Positions 18,070 through 26,754 of a DNA stretch of 64,000 bases are shown one piece after another. This DNA comes from Corynebacterium hindlerae (GTDB taxonomy: Bacteria > Actinomycetota > Actinomycetes > Mycobacteriales > Mycobacteriaceae), in NCBI RefSeq assembly GCF_014117265.1, contig NZ_CP059833.1:2077069-2141068 (forward strand). Direction: 5' to 3'. The notes below the pieces were generated by a model. It was given only the letters and a program-made list of their open reading frames with translations, was not told where the DNA came from and did not search any database. A program made the position numbers and the translations under genes. Each line of letters begins with the position of its first letter. Positions within the stretch are counted from its first letter, which is position 1.

Positions 18070-19425
18070 TCAAAATCCTACGAAACGGGTGTTGAGTGCA
18101 GGCTCGTCGCGTGAGAGCGCCAGGCCTTCCCATGGCAATGACACTAGTTGAGCGGCGAGATAATCGCGGGACTCGGTGAGCGTCGGTAGGCTCGCTACGA
18201 CATGGCCGTCACGCATCAGCGGTACGGTCAGGTCGCGTACGTTGAGAGCTCCGATGGTGGGGGCGTCGGCATCAAAGGGGGTGACGATCTCCTCGACGGC
18301 GGTGCCGGAGTTACGGGCGGCGCGGAAACCGCGTTTCGCCCCGCCGACAGATTTCTTGGAGCTGGAGCGTTTTGCTACCGGATGCCCGTCAACTTCTACC
18401 ACTTTGTACACCATGGAAGCGGTCGGTGCCCCGGAGCCGGTGACCACGGAGGTGCCGACTCCGTAGATGTCGACTGGCTCGCCCCTTAGACCGGCAATGG
18501 CGAATTCGTCGAGGTCGGAGGAGACGACAATCTTGGTGTTGTGCGCACCTAGATTATCGAGCTGCTGTCGGACGCGACGAGTGAGAATGCCGAGGTCTCC
18601 GGAGTCGATGCGGACGCCACCGAGCTCAGGGCCGGCGACCTTGATCGCGGTCTCTACACCTTTTTCGATATCGAAGGTGTCAACGAGCAACGTAGTGTCC
18701 ACGCCCTGGGATGCGATCTGGGAGCGGAACGCGGCCTCTTCGTTCGGGGTGCCGTCGTCGTTGACGTGGACAAGCGTCCAGGAGTGCGCGGCAGTGCCGG
18801 AAACTGGGATGCCGTAGCGGTGTCCGGCTTCGAGGTTGGAGGTGGCTTGAAAACCTGCGAGGTACGCGGCACGAGAGGCCGTGACCGCGGCGTACTCATG
18901 GGTACGCCGCGACCCCATCTCAATGATGGGGCGGCCACCGGCAGCAGTCACCATGCGGGCGGCGGCGGACGCGATAGCGGAGTCCGCGTTCATGATGGAC
19001 AGAATGACGGTTTCGAGGATGACGCATTCGGCGAAGGTGCCCCGAACGGTGAGGATGGGGGAGTTAGGGAAGTAAAGTTCGCCCTCACGGTAGCCGTCAA
19101 TGTGTCCACGGAACTGGAAATCCCTGAGATAAGAGATGGTTTCTTCGTTGAGGAAGTCCAGCCCTGCTAGTTGTTCTTCGGTAAAGACATAGTCTTCCAC
19201 TGCGCTCAGGACCCGAGCGGTTCCTGCTACCACACCGTAGCGGCGTTCGTTGGGCAGTCGCCGGGAGAATACTTCGAATGCGCACTGGCGGTGCGCGGTG
19301 CCGTCGGCAAGCGCGGCCTGCAACATGGTGAGTTCATACTTGTCTGTCAGCAGCGACGTGGAGCGCGCTGGTGGCAGGGACGAGGCGACGCCTGGGGCAC
19401 GGGAGCTTGGTGTTGAAGAGGTCAC
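18070..19425 (-). CDS. pncB: Nicotinate phosphoribosyltransferase
   Basis: PncB joins nicotinate to PRPP to form nicotinate mononucleotide in NAD salvage. The 451-residue protein shows LLTDKYELTML at the N-terminus, EMGSRRTHE (about 168-176), the GTAAHSW segment containing the autophosphorylated His region, and VRIDSGDLG with VSSDLDEF, which bind the phosphoribosyl group. The N-terminal 20 residues are a Ser/Pro/Ala-rich tail; an internal start is not excluded. It lies next to divergent clpS, as in mycobacteria (Rv1330c-Rv1331). Its expected partner PncA is encoded at 53654-54217 but lacks the catalytic Cys. Confidence 0.95.
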   Translation of the reverse strand: MTSSTPSSRAPGVASSLPPARSTSLLTDKYELTMLQAALADGTAHRQCAFEVFSRRLPNERRYGVVAGTARVLSAVEDYVFTEEQLAGLDFLNEETISYLRDFQFRGHIDGYREGELYFPNSPILTVRGTFAECVILETVILSIMNADSAIASAAARMVTAAGGRPIIEMGSRRTHEYAAVTASRAAYLAGFQATSNLEAGHRYGIPVSGTAAHSWTLVHVNDDGTPNEEAAFRSQIASQGVDTTLLVDTFDIEKGVETAIKVAGPELGGVRIDSGDLGILTRRVRQQLDNLGAHNTKIVVSSDLDEFAIAGLRGEPVDIYGVGTSVVTGSGAPTASMVYKVVEVDGHPVAKRSSSKKSVGGAKRGFRAARNSGTAVEEIVTPFDADAPTIGALNVRDLTVPLMRDGHVVASLPTLTESRDYLAAQLVSLPWEGLALSRDEPALNTRFVGF

Positions 19426-19520
19426 AGAGGTCAGTGTAGACCACGCGGGGCTATTTCAGCAGGAACTTTTCCGGCTTGTGAAGTGCCGGAGTCTATGTGT
19501 GACAGCTAAGCTGGGGAACC

Positions 19521-19850
19521 ATGAGTAATTGGCCACCGCATATGAGCACACCGTCGGCGCCGATGGCTTCGCCTGATCTTGAGGAAGTCATCGATGTTGA
19601 CGTGATGACCAGCGAAAACCTGCCGTGGATGTGCATCGTCTGGGATGATCCGGTCAACCTGATGAGCTATGTCACCTATGTTTTTCAGACGGTGCTCGGC
19701 ATGAGTCGCAAGCGCGCGACAGAACTGATGATGCAGGTCCACACCGAGGGGAAAGCGGTGGTCAGTACCGGCGAGCGCGACAAAGTCGAAGGCGACGTGA
19801 AGAAGTTGCACAAGGCTGGCTTGTGGGCGACGATGCAGCAGGCGGGATAA
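19521..19850 (+). CDS. clpS: ATP-dependent Clp protease adaptor ClpS
   Basis: ClpS delivers N-degron substrates to ClpAP/ClpCP. The 109-residue protein has a disordered N-terminus followed by the core [17 protein letters not shown], where the Asp-Asp and adjacent residues bind the substrate amino terminus, and the [10 protein letters not shown] segment of the ClpA/C-binding face. It starts the conserved block clpS - DUF2017 - P1 peptidase - rhomboid - murI. The DUF2017 gene follows after two bases. Confidence 0.96.
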   Translation: MSNWPPHMSTPSAPMASPDLEEVIDVDVMTSENLPWMCIVWDDPVNLMSYVTYVFQTVLGMSRKRATELMMQVHTEGKAVVSTGERDKVEGDVKKLHKAGLWATMQQAG

Positions 19851-19852
19851 AC

Positions 19853-20392
19853 ATGGAAGCGTGGAAAAAGAAGAAGTCCCTGCTCAAAGGGGCAAAGTAC
19901 TCCGTAGTTTTCGAGCCGATGGAGCGGGAAGTGTTGGGGGACATGGCCGCTGCCGTAGCCGAGGCACTGATCCAGCGGGCGCAGTCTGCCCCGAAAGATG
20001 AGCTCGCCGAACTCACTGGCATGACGTCCGGGCACAAAGAGCCCCCTTCCGATCCAGCGCTTGCCCGCCTGCTCCCCGATTTTGAGATGCAGGGCGATGA
20101 GGAGTACGAGGGTGACAATGCGCTGCTCCGGTCGTTGCACGAAAATGACATCTGTCGCGCAAAGCTAGAAAACCTCCAGGTCATCACGAGCGCGCTCGGC
20201 CCCGATGGCAGCGTTGCCGTGGTGGCGACAGAGGAGGAAGCCCACGCCTGGATCGCCGGGCTCAATGACATTCGCCTCTACGTTGCCTCCGGGGAAATCC
20301 GAGGCGGGGAGGCTGAGGAACAAGACCGCGACATGTTGGTGCAGTGGCTGGCGTACGCGCAAGAGTCGCTGCTCGACGTGATGATGGGGTAA
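19853..20392 (+). CDS. DUF2017 family protein
   Basis: The 179-residue protein is the constant neighbour of clpS in actinobacteria (Rv1332 type). It begins MEAWKKKKSLLKG, with FEPMEREVLGDM (about 22-33) and a C-terminal LNDIRLYVA...WLAYAQESLLD segment typical of DUF2017. The biochemical role is unknown; the clpS linkage suggests a link to Clp proteolysis. I chose ATG 19853, two bases after the clpS stop, rather than a GTG 30 bases upstream inside clpS. The P1 peptidase gene follows after four bases. Confidence 0.92.
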   Translation: MEAWKKKKSLLKGAKYSVVFEPMEREVLGDMAAAVAEALIQRAQSAPKDELAELTGMTSGHKEPPSDPALARLLPDFEMQGDEEYEGDNALLRSLHENDICRAKLENLQVITSALGPDGSVAVVATEEEAHAWIAGLNDIRLYVASGEIRGGEAEEQDRDMLVQWLAYAQESLLDVMMG

Positions 20393-20396
20393 AGCA

Positions 20397-21320
20397 ATGC
20401 TTACCGACGTCCAGGGCGTGCTGCTGGGGCACCGTAGCTTGGGGGATACCGGTGTGAGCGTAGTGGTGGTGCCGGACGGTGCCGTCGCTGCTGTTGATGT
20501 GCGTGGTGGCGGGCCGGGTACCCGGGAAACCGACCTGCTGGAGCCCCACAACACAGTGCAGCAGGTGCACGCCGTGTGTCTCTCCGGCGGATCGGCTTTT
20601 GGACTCGCCACCGCAGATGGTGTCATGAAAGCGCTGGAAGAACGGGGTATCGGGTTCCCCGTCATCCGGGATATTCGCGTTCCCATCGTGCCGGCCGCAG
20701 TGATCTTTGATCTCCTGGTTGGCGACGCCACCCACCGGCCCACTGCCGAGGACGGTTACGCTGCCGTCCAGGACGCCTTCGCCGGGCCGTCCACCTCCTC
20801 GGGGTCCGTCGGCGCTGGGTGCGGTGCCACCGCTGGAGTGCTGCGCGGTGGCTTCGGCCAAGCTTCGCTCAAAGTCGGCGAGTACACCATCGCAGCAGGG
20901 GTGGTAGCTAACCCCGTTGGGGCAGTGGTGGACAAGGACACCGGTAGGTTCTGGGGAGCGCCGGAATTAGCCGTCGATAAGGCGCGCTTTGCTGCCTTGA
21001 AGGGGTTGGAAACCAAGCTCAACACGACGATCGGTGTGATCGTGACGGATGCGCCAGTGACCAAAGCGCAAGCTAAGCGCCTCGCGATGACCGGACACGA
21101 CGGCCTCGCCCGCGCGGTCCGCCCTGCGCACTCGCCCCTTGACGGCGATACCCTGTTCACCCTCTCCACCGGCTCCGGTGAGGGCGTGTCGCTGGAAAAC
21201 ATGATCGCCCTGTCCACAGCGTCGGCGGATGTCGTGTGTGCAGCGATTATCGACGCCGTAGTTCATGCCACGAGTGGGTATGGACTGGAATGTTATCAGG
21301 GGCTCAGAGGAGATCAATAA
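20397..21320 (+). CDS. P1 family (DmpA/NylC-like) peptidase
   Basis: Members of this N-terminal nucleophile family (peptidase family S58) self-cleave into two chains and act as aminopeptidases or amidases. The 307-residue protein has VRGGGPGTRETDLL (about 38-51), VCLSGGSAFGLATADG (62-77) and GSVGAGCGATAGVLRGG (about 138-154), all family motifs. It matches Rv1333 by position and length. The residue that acts as nucleophile was not assigned with certainty. The next gene, a rhomboid protease, starts just after its stop. Confidence 0.9.
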   Translation: MLTDVQGVLLGHRSLGDTGVSVVVVPDGAVAAVDVRGGGPGTRETDLLEPHNTVQQVHAVCLSGGSAFGLATADGVMKALEERGIGFPVIRDIRVPIVPAAVIFDLLVGDATHRPTAEDGYAAVQDAFAGPSTSSGSVGAGCGATAGVLRGGFGQASLKVGEYTIAAGVVANPVGAVVDKDTGRFWGAPELAVDKARFAALKGLETKLNTTIGVIVTDAPVTKAQAKRLAMTGHDGLARAVRPAHSPLDGDTLFTLSTGSGEGVSLENMIALSTASADVVCAAIIDAVVHATSGYGLECYQGLRGDQ

Positions 21321-21321
21321 C

Positions 21322-21951
21322 ATGTACCAGTACAACACGGCCAAAAGAGATACCGGCTTTCGCCGTGCAGTGAGCTGGGTAATGGCTTATCTGCTGGTGA
21401 TATGGGTTGTCCATATTTTCAGCGTGATTACCGGTGGTTGGATTAGCGGATTCGGTATTCACCCGCGGGATATAAGTTCCTTGCCATATATTTTCACTGC
21501 GCCTTTTCTGCACGTATCGTTTTCCCACCTTATTTCCAATAGCGTGCCTGGGGCTATTTTTATCTTCTTGATTGCGCTTTCTGGCAATCGCGTCGTGGTG
21601 GAAGTGACACTGATCGCCATGGTCATTGGTGGTTTCGGAACGTGGGTCTTTGGCGGTTGGGGAACTAACCATATTGGCGCGTCGGGGCTTATCTACGGCT
21701 GGTTGTCCTACCTGATTATCCGTGGTCTCTTTAACCGGCATTTCGGCCAGGTCGCACTAGGGATCGTACTGGCATTCTTTTATGCGGGCTATATTTGGGG
21801 CGTATTTCCTAATGAACCTGGGATCAGCTGGCAAGCGCATCTCTTTGGGGCCATTGGTGGTGTTATCGCCGGTGCGACGATCACGTCTGATGATCCAATA
21901 GCTCTGATACAGAAACGGCAACAAAAGCGGTTGGAGCGCCGAGGCAGGTAG
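21322..21951 (+). CDS. Rhomboid-family intramembrane serine protease
   Basis: The 209-residue protein has about six membrane helices. The catalytic Ser is in HIGASGLIYGW (GASG motif) and the catalytic His in SWQAHLFGAIGG; HVSFSHLISN is the conserved L1/TM2 segment that binds lipid. Rhomboids cleave membrane proteins inside the bilayer; the substrate is unknown. I chose ATG 21322 because GAGGAGA lies eight bases before it; earlier in-frame starts would overlap the previous gene. The position before murI matches Rv1337. In mycobacteria three sulfur-metabolism genes (mec, cysO, cysM) lie between the P1 peptidase and rhomboid; they are absent here. Confidence 0.92.
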   Translation: MYQYNTAKRDTGFRRAVSWVMAYLLVIWVVHIFSVITGGWISGFGIHPRDISSLPYIFTAPFLHVSFSHLISNSVPGAIFIFLIALSGNRVVVEVTLIAMVIGGFGTWVFGGWGTNHIGASGLIYGWLSYLIIRGLFNRHFGQVALGIVLAFFYAGYIWGVFPNEPGISWQAHLFGAIGGVIAGATITSDDPIALIQKRQQKRLERRGR

Positions 21952-21963
21952 CATAACAACGAT

Positions 21964-22782
21964 ATGACTAGTACTCCGAGCCCAGGCGCTCCCATCGGCA
22001 TTTTCGATTCCGGTGTCGGTGGCCTCACCGTTGCGCGTTCCATCATGGATCAGCTGCCACACGAATCGATCATCTACATCGGCGACACCGCAAACGGCCC
22101 CTACGGTCCGCAGCCGATCCAAAAGGTGCGCGAACACGCCACCCGCATCGCAGACGAGCTGGTGGAACGTGGCTGCAAAATGATCGTTATCGCCTGCAAC
22201 ACGGCGACAGCGGCGTTCCTCAGGGATGCCCGCGAGCGTTACGACGTCCCCGTGGTCCAAGTGATCCTGCCCGCGGTACGACGCGCAGTTGCCACCACGC
22301 GCAACGGCAAAGTTGGCGTCATCGGCACGCTCGGAACGATCAACTCGGGCGTGTACCAGGACATGTTTGAGGCTGCCCCGAATATCGAATGCGTGGCGGC
22401 ACCGTGCCCACGCTTTGTCGACTTCGTGGAACGTGGCATCACCTCCGGGCGTCAAATCTTAGGTGTCGCGGAAGCGTACTTGGAGCCATTGCAAGCAGCG
22501 GGCGTCGATACGCTTGTGCTTGGTTGCACGCACTATCCGCTGCTCTCCGGCGTCATCCAGCTGGCGATGGGGGACAACGTCACCCTCGTATCCAGTGCGG
22601 AGGAAACCGCCAAAGACGTGCTGAAGGTCCTGAGCCAAACAGACATGCTCGCAGACCCAGAAATCCACGGACCGCCCTCCCGCAGCTTCGAATCGACCGG
22701 TGACCCGGACAAGTTCGCGCTGCTCTCCGAGCGTTTTCTCGGTCCCGGCATCACTGAAGTATCGTCACACCCTAAGGTCTAA
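21964..22782 (+). CDS. murI: Glutamate racemase
   Basis: MurI makes D-glutamate for peptidoglycan by cofactor-independent racemisation. The 272-residue protein has [12 protein letters not shown] (Asp and Ser at the substrate site), IACNTATA with catalytic Cys78 and [10 protein letters not shown] with catalytic Cys188. It lies between rhomboid and cpdA, 12 bases after the former, as in other actinobacteria. Confidence 0.97.
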   Translation: MTSTPSPGAPIGIFDSGVGGLTVARSIMDQLPHESIIYIGDTANGPYGPQPIQKVREHATRIADELVERGCKMIVIACNTATAAFLRDARERYDVPVVQVILPAVRRAVATTRNGKVGVIGTLGTINSGVYQDMFEAAPNIECVAAPCPRFVDFVERGITSGRQILGVAEAYLEPLQAAGVDTLVLGCTHYPLLSGVIQLAMGDNVTLVSSAEETAKDVLKVLSQTDMLADPEIHGPPSRSFESTGDPDKFALLSERFLGPGITEVSSHPKV

Positions 22783-22832
22783 AGGTGAAGGAATGCTTCA
22801 CAAAACCAATCGAGACATGAGAAAGTTACAGT

Positions 22833-23591
22833 ATGAAGCTGACCATACTTGGCTGTAGTGGAAGCACCGGCGCCCCAGACAACCCTGCGTCGGGATACCT
22901 GGTTCAGGTTGATAACGCCCCTGGTGTGATGCTCGATTGCGGCCCAGGCGTGCTTGCCAAAGTGCAAGAGTTCGCCAATCCAGCAGAACTACATGTGGCA
23001 CTCAGCCATCTTCACGCCGACCACTGCCTGGACATACCCTCGTTGATGGTGTGGCGTCGCTACCACCCCGTCGCGCCGTCAGCCGGAAGGAACCAGCTAG
23101 TGGGGCCCGCGGACACCGTGAACCACCTCGGGCCACTCAGCCTCGAAGGTGAGGATGACTACTCAGACTCCTTCGCCTTCACCCCATGGACTGCCCGAGT
23201 CCCACACATTGTCGACCGCGTCCAAATCACCCCCTACCCAGTGATCCACCCCGTGGAAACCTACGGCCTGCGCGTGACGGAAGCAACCACCGGAAAGACC
23301 ATTGCCTACTCCGGCGACAGCGCCTACACCGAATCCCTCGTCGAATGCGCACGCGACGCCGACCTCTTCCTATGCGAAGCAACCTGGGGAGACAGCTCCC
23401 TCGGCAAACCCGCGGACATGCACATGAGCGGCGCCGAAGCCGGGCTCATCGCCTCCCGCGCCGGGGTGAAAAAGCTCGTCCTTATCCACATCCCACCATG
23501 GGCAGACCCCGAATTGGCGTTGCGCAGTGCCCAAGAAAACTTCGACGGTGAAGTCATCGTCGGGGAGTCTGGAATGGAGTTTCAGTTGTAG
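22833..23591 (+). CDS. cpdA: Metallo-beta-lactamase-fold cAMP phosphodiesterase
   Basis: The 252-residue protein has the metal-binding motif HLHADH (about residues 59-64), YSGDSAYT (about 150) and LIHIPPW near the end, all typical of this fold. Its orthologue in C. glutamicum is the cAMP phosphodiesterase CpdA and in M. tuberculosis Rv1339, an atypical phosphodiesterase; both lie between murI and rph. The function is therefore inferred from orthology plus synteny. The fold is shared with RNase Z-like enzymes, which this is not by neighbourhood. Family A repeat copy A2 follows directly. Confidence 0.88.
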   Translation: MKLTILGCSGSTGAPDNPASGYLVQVDNAPGVMLDCGPGVLAKVQEFANPAELHVALSHLHADHCLDIPSLMVWRRYHPVAPSAGRNQLVGPADTVNHLGPLSLEGEDDYSDSFAFTPWTARVPHIVDRVQITPYPVIHPVETYGLRVTEATTGKTIAYSGDSAYTESLVECARDADLFLCEATWGDSSLGKPADMHMSGAEAGLIASRAGVKKLVLIHIPPWADPELALRSAQENFDGEVIVGESGMEFQL

Positions 23592-23599
23592 CACCCCGG

Positions 23600-23657
23600 A
23601 ATTTAGCGTACGGATGGGATGAAAATTGGCTTGAACGTCCGTTTCGTACGCTAAATT
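23600..23657. repeat. Family A inverted repeat, degenerate copy A2
   Basis: The left arm (23600-23620) carries the full GCGTACGGATGGGAT core; the right arm (23645-23657) pairs perfectly over 13 bases as CGTACGCTAAATT but its inner part has diverged. It fills the cpdA-rph spacer, ending about 20 bases before the rph start, so it forms part of the rph leader. Confidence 0.85.
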
Positions 23658-23677
23658 TGGCGGGTAGTGTCTATGAC

Positions 23678-24412
23678 ATGACTTCCTTTACTCGCGCTGA
23701 TGGTCGCGCGCTCGATGAAATGCGTCCTGTCAAGATCACTCGTGGTTTTACCACCAACCCGGCGGGCTCGGTGCTCGTTGAGTTCGGCAACACCCGCGTC
23801 ATGTGTACTGCCTCTGTTGAGGAAGGCGTGCCACGCTTTAAGAAGGATTCCGGCGAAGGCTGGCTGACCGCGGAGTATGCCATGCTCCCTGCCGCTACCC
23901 ACGATCGTATGCCGCGCGAATCGATGAAGGGCAAGGTCAAGGGCCGTACACACGAGATTTCTCGCCTCATCGGTCGCTCCTTGCGCGCTGCGATTGATCT
24001 GAAAGAGCTGGGCGAGAACACCATCAACATCGACTGCGACGTGCTCCAAGCCGACGGCGGCACCCGCACCGCCTCCATCACCGGCGCATATGTGGCACTT
24101 GCCGACGCCATCGCCGTCCTCAAAACCCGTGGCGTGGTCCCCGGAAACCCACTCTTGCCGCCCGTGGCCGCCGTATCCGTGGGCCTTATCGACGGCAATG
24201 TCTGCCTCGACCTGCCGTACGAGGAAGATTCCCGTGCAGAGGTGGACATGAACGTGGTCATGACTGAATCCGGCCAGTTCGTGGAAATCCAGGGCACCGC
24301 CGAGCACGGCACCTTTACCCGCGAGCAGATGAATGCATTCCTGGACACGGCTGAGAAGGGCCTACATTCCCTGATCGCCGCGCAGAAGGCTGCCCTGGAG
24401 TTGCCACTGTAA
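23678..24412 (+). CDS. rph: Ribonuclease PH
   Basis: RNase PH trims tRNA 3' ends phosphorolytically. The 244-residue protein begins [18 protein letters not shown], with [12 protein letters not shown] (about 42-53), PAATHDRM and the [16 protein letters not shown] segment (about 113-128) holding the catalytic Asp residues. I chose ATG 23678, the standard family N-terminus, over an ATG 21 bases upstream that lies at the end of repeat A2. There is no strong Shine-Dalgarno. Its stop overlaps the rdgB start (TAATG). Confidence 0.96.
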   Translation: MTSFTRADGRALDEMRPVKITRGFTTNPAGSVLVEFGNTRVMCTASVEEGVPRFKKDSGEGWLTAEYAMLPAATHDRMPRESMKGKVKGRTHEISRLIGRSLRAAIDLKELGENTINIDCDVLQADGGTRTASITGAYVALADAIAVLKTRGVVPGNPLLPPVAAVSVGLIDGNVCLDLPYEEDSRAEVDMNVVMTESGQFVEIQGTAEHGTFTREQMNAFLDTAEKGLHSLIAAQKAALELPL

Positions 24413-25014
24413 TGCGTCTCTACCTGGCATCGAACAACAAAAAGAAGGCCGGCGAGCTGGCACGCGTCCTGGAAGCCTCCGGAATAGCTGGAGTAGAGAT
24501 CCTGCTGACCAGCGACGTTCCCTCCTACGAGGAACCGGTAGAAGACGGCCGCACCTTCGAGGACAACGCGCTGATCAAGGCGCGCGCCGGGATGAAGGCG
24601 ACCGGGCTGCCGACGCTTGCCGACGACTCTGGCCTAGCCGTGGATGAACTCAACGGAATGCCAGGTGTGCTCTCCGCACGTTGGTCCGGTGGACATGGGG
24701 ATGACGAAGCCAACAACGATCTGCTCCTCGGTCAGATGGCGCACGTCCCCGACGAGCGACGTGGCTGTGGCTTCGTGTCCGTCTGTGCCCTCGTACTGCC
24801 ATCGGGTGAAGAACATGTGGCGCGCGGTGAATGGCGTGGCATGCTGCTCCGCGAGCGACGGGGCGAAGGTGGCTTCGGATACGATCCGCTGTTTTTGCCT
24901 GACGACGCCGACGGTCGCGCTTCCGCCGAGTTAACCGCCGAGGAAAAGGACGCCCGCTCTCATCGCGGAAAGGCACTAGCTGAGCTAGTGCCTGTGATCC
25001 GTTCGCTGCAGTAG
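24412..25014 (+). CDS. rdgB: dITP/XTP pyrophosphatase
   Basis: RdgB/HAM1 hydrolyses ITP, dITP and XTP to keep deaminated purines out of nucleic acids. The 200-residue protein has LASNNKKKAGEL (8-residue substrate loop at the N-terminus), FEDNALIKARA, TLADDSGLAVDELNGMPG and EGGFGYDPLFLP, then SHRGKAL near the end. It overlaps rph by one base. It ends directly against the stop of leftward nanA, with no spacer, which marks the left boundary of the sialic acid locus. Confidence 0.96.
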   Translation: MRLYLASNNKKKAGELARVLEASGIAGVEILLTSDVPSYEEPVEDGRTFEDNALIKARAGMKATGLPTLADDSGLAVDELNGMPGVLSARWSGGHGDDEANNDLLLGQMAHVPDERRGCGFVSVCALVLPSGEEHVARGEWRGMLLRERRGEGGFGYDPLFLPDDADGRASAELTAEEKDARSHRGKALAELVPVIRSLQ

Positions 25015-25938
25015 TTAGTTCAGTAGCCCTGCTTCCCGCACGATCTTTTCGATCGCGTTGCGGGAGACATCGTCGGCAATAGGGGCCAGTGGCGCGCTCA
25101 TGATGTTGGTCTTGATCACGCCCATGAGCTCAAGGGCCGTCTTGAATGAGCCGACACCGGCAGCCGGGCCAACCTTGCCGATCGGGGTGAAGACGATCTC
25201 GAACAGCTCGGCCAGCCGATCCTGTTCCACCTTCATCCGATCCCAATCGCCTGCCTGGAAGGCTTTCCACATCCGGACGTAGCCGGACGGGTCCACGTTG
25301 CCGAGGCCGGGGACGCAGCCGTCGGCTCCCGCGAGGTAAGACCCGTCGACCACAACCTCATGGCCGGTGAGCACCGTCAGTGGGGATCCTGCCTTCTTGT
25401 TAAGCATGCACAAGCGGCGGAAGGAGACATCGTCACCGGAGGAGTCCTTTACTCCCTGGAGGACCCCTTCGGTGGCGAGTCGTACCAGCAGTTCTGGGGC
25501 AAGTTTGCTGTGGACACACACTGGGATGTCGTAGGCGATGATCGGCAACGTGGTAGCGGCGCGCAGCGCCCGGAAGTGAGCCTCGATTTCTGCTGGTCCA
25601 GTGATGGCATAGAACGGGGCAGTAGCAACGACTGCCTGCACGCCGAGGGCTTCGGCCCGGCGGATGTGTTCGATGACGCGGTTGGTCTGGGTATCGATGA
25701 CGCCAGCGTAAACAGGGCAGCGGCCGTCGACAAGTGCGACTACCTTCTCAATGACCTGGTCGCGGACGGTGTCGTTGAGGAACGCGACCTCGCCAGACGA
25801 ACCCAGCACGAAGATGCCATCGACACCTGCGCCGACGAGCCGTTCGACAAGATTGCCGAGGGACTCGTAATCAACGTCACCGTTTTCATGCAGTGGGGTG
25901 AGCAGTGGGGGAATGATTCCGGAAACAATTCCGTTCAT
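25015..25938 (-). CDS. nanA: N-acetylneuraminate lyase (DHDPS/NAL family)
   Basis: NanA cleaves sialic acid to N-acetylmannosamine and pyruvate. The 307-residue TIM-barrel protein has GSSGE at 46-50 (pyruvate carboxylate loop), Tyr136 in AYDIPV and the Schiff-base Lys164 in VKDSSGD. The fold is shared with dihydrodipicolinate synthase and KDG aldolases; the assignment as sialic acid lyase comes mainly from its place beside nanR-nanK-nanE-nagA-nagB and a sia-type transporter. Start ATG 25938 follows GGAAGT; an upstream frame extension is non-homologous. It is the last gene of the leftward siaEFGI-nanA operon, 16 bases after siaI. Confidence 0.88.
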   Translation of the reverse strand: MNGIVSGIIPPLLTPLHENGDVDYESLGNLVERLVGAGVDGIFVLGSSGEVAFLNDTVRDQVIEKVVALVDGRCPVYAGVIDTQTNRVIEHIRRAEALGVQAVVATAPFYAITGPAEIEAHFRALRAATTLPIIAYDIPVCVHSKLAPELLVRLATEGVLQGVKDSSGDDVSFRRLCMLNKKAGSPLTVLTGHEVVVDGSYLAGADGCVPGLGNVDPSGYVRMWKAFQAGDWDRMKVEQDRLAELFEIVFTPIGKVGPAAGVGSFKTALELMGVIKTNIMSAPLAPIADDVSRNAIEKIVREAGLLN

Positions 25939-25954
25939 GATGATCGATACTTCC

Positions 25955-26752
25955 TTAGAGCAAAGATGGGGTGGCCGCGAGCAACGTGCGGGTGTATTCC
26001 TGCTGCGGCGTCGCGAAAAGGGCTTCTGTGGGCTGCTGTTCAATGATTTCGCCCTTGAGCATCACGCACATGCGGTCCGCGATGTAGCGCACCGTGTTGA
26101 TGTCATGGGAGATGAACACCAGGCCGAGACCAAGTTCGGAACGAAGATCAGTCAACAGGTTGAGCACCTGAGCTCGAACCGAGACGTCCAGAGCAGAGGT
26201 AGGCTCGTCAGCAATAATCAGGTCAGGCTCCAATGCGAGAGCACGGGCGATAGCCACGCGCTGGCGCTGGCCACCAGAGATCTGGCGGGGCAGCACATCA
26301 AGCGCCGACTGAGGCAGACCAACCAGGTCCAGCAGAACTTGCACTCGCTTCAACCGAGTGGACTCGTTGCCAATGTGGTGGACGCGCAGTGGGTCGAGTA
26401 GCTGTTCCTTGACAGTCATACGCGGATTGAGCGCCGTAGCTGGATCCTGGAACACCATGGAAATGGACCGCCCCAGTTCCTTACGCATCCGGCTTGAGTG
26501 CTTCAACGGCTTGTCGTGGAAGAACACCTGGCCACTGGTGGGCTTTTGCAACCCAACCATCACACGAGCCAGCGTCGACTTGCCACAGCCGGATTCGCCG
26601 ACGATTCCGACAACCTCTTTTCGATCCACCCAGAAATTCACGTCCTTGTTGGCATGAACCGTATCTGGCCGGAACAGCTTGCCGGTGCGCGTCTTGTGGA
26701 TGACATTGACATCCTTGAGTTCAATAATTCGTTGTGACTTCTGCGTAGGCAT
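25955..26752 (-). CDS. siaI: ABC transporter ATP-binding protein (DppF-like), sialic acid type
   Basis: This is the second ATPase of the oligopeptide/dipeptide-type (Dpp/Opp) importer. The 265-residue protein has Walker [10 protein letters not shown] (Lys58), signature [15 protein letters not shown] and Walker [14 protein letters not shown] chose ATG 26752, eight bases behind GGAG, instead of the GTG at 26758 that overlaps the siaG stop. By order and context it corresponds to SiaI of the C. glutamicum SiaEFGI sialic acid importer; transport of sialic acid is inferred, not visible in the ATPase. Confidence 0.87.
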   Translation of the reverse strand: MPTQKSQRIIELKDVNVIHKTRTGKLFRPDTVHANKDVNFWVDRKEVVGIVGESGCGKSTLARVMVGLQKPTSGQVFFHDKPLKHSSRMRKELGRSISMVFQDPATALNPRMTVKEQLLDPLRVHHIGNESTRLKRVQVLLDLVGLPQSALDVLPRQISGGQRQRVAIARALALEPDLIIADEPTSALDVSVRAQVLNLLTDLRSELGLGLVFISHDINTVRYIADRMCVMLKGEIIEQQPTEALFATPQQEYTRTLLAATPSLL

Positions 26753-26754
26753 GA

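Noticed and set aside
25360..26046. Plus-strand frame opposite nanA and siaI
   Set aside because: It spans two real genes on the other strand and has no homology that I can see.
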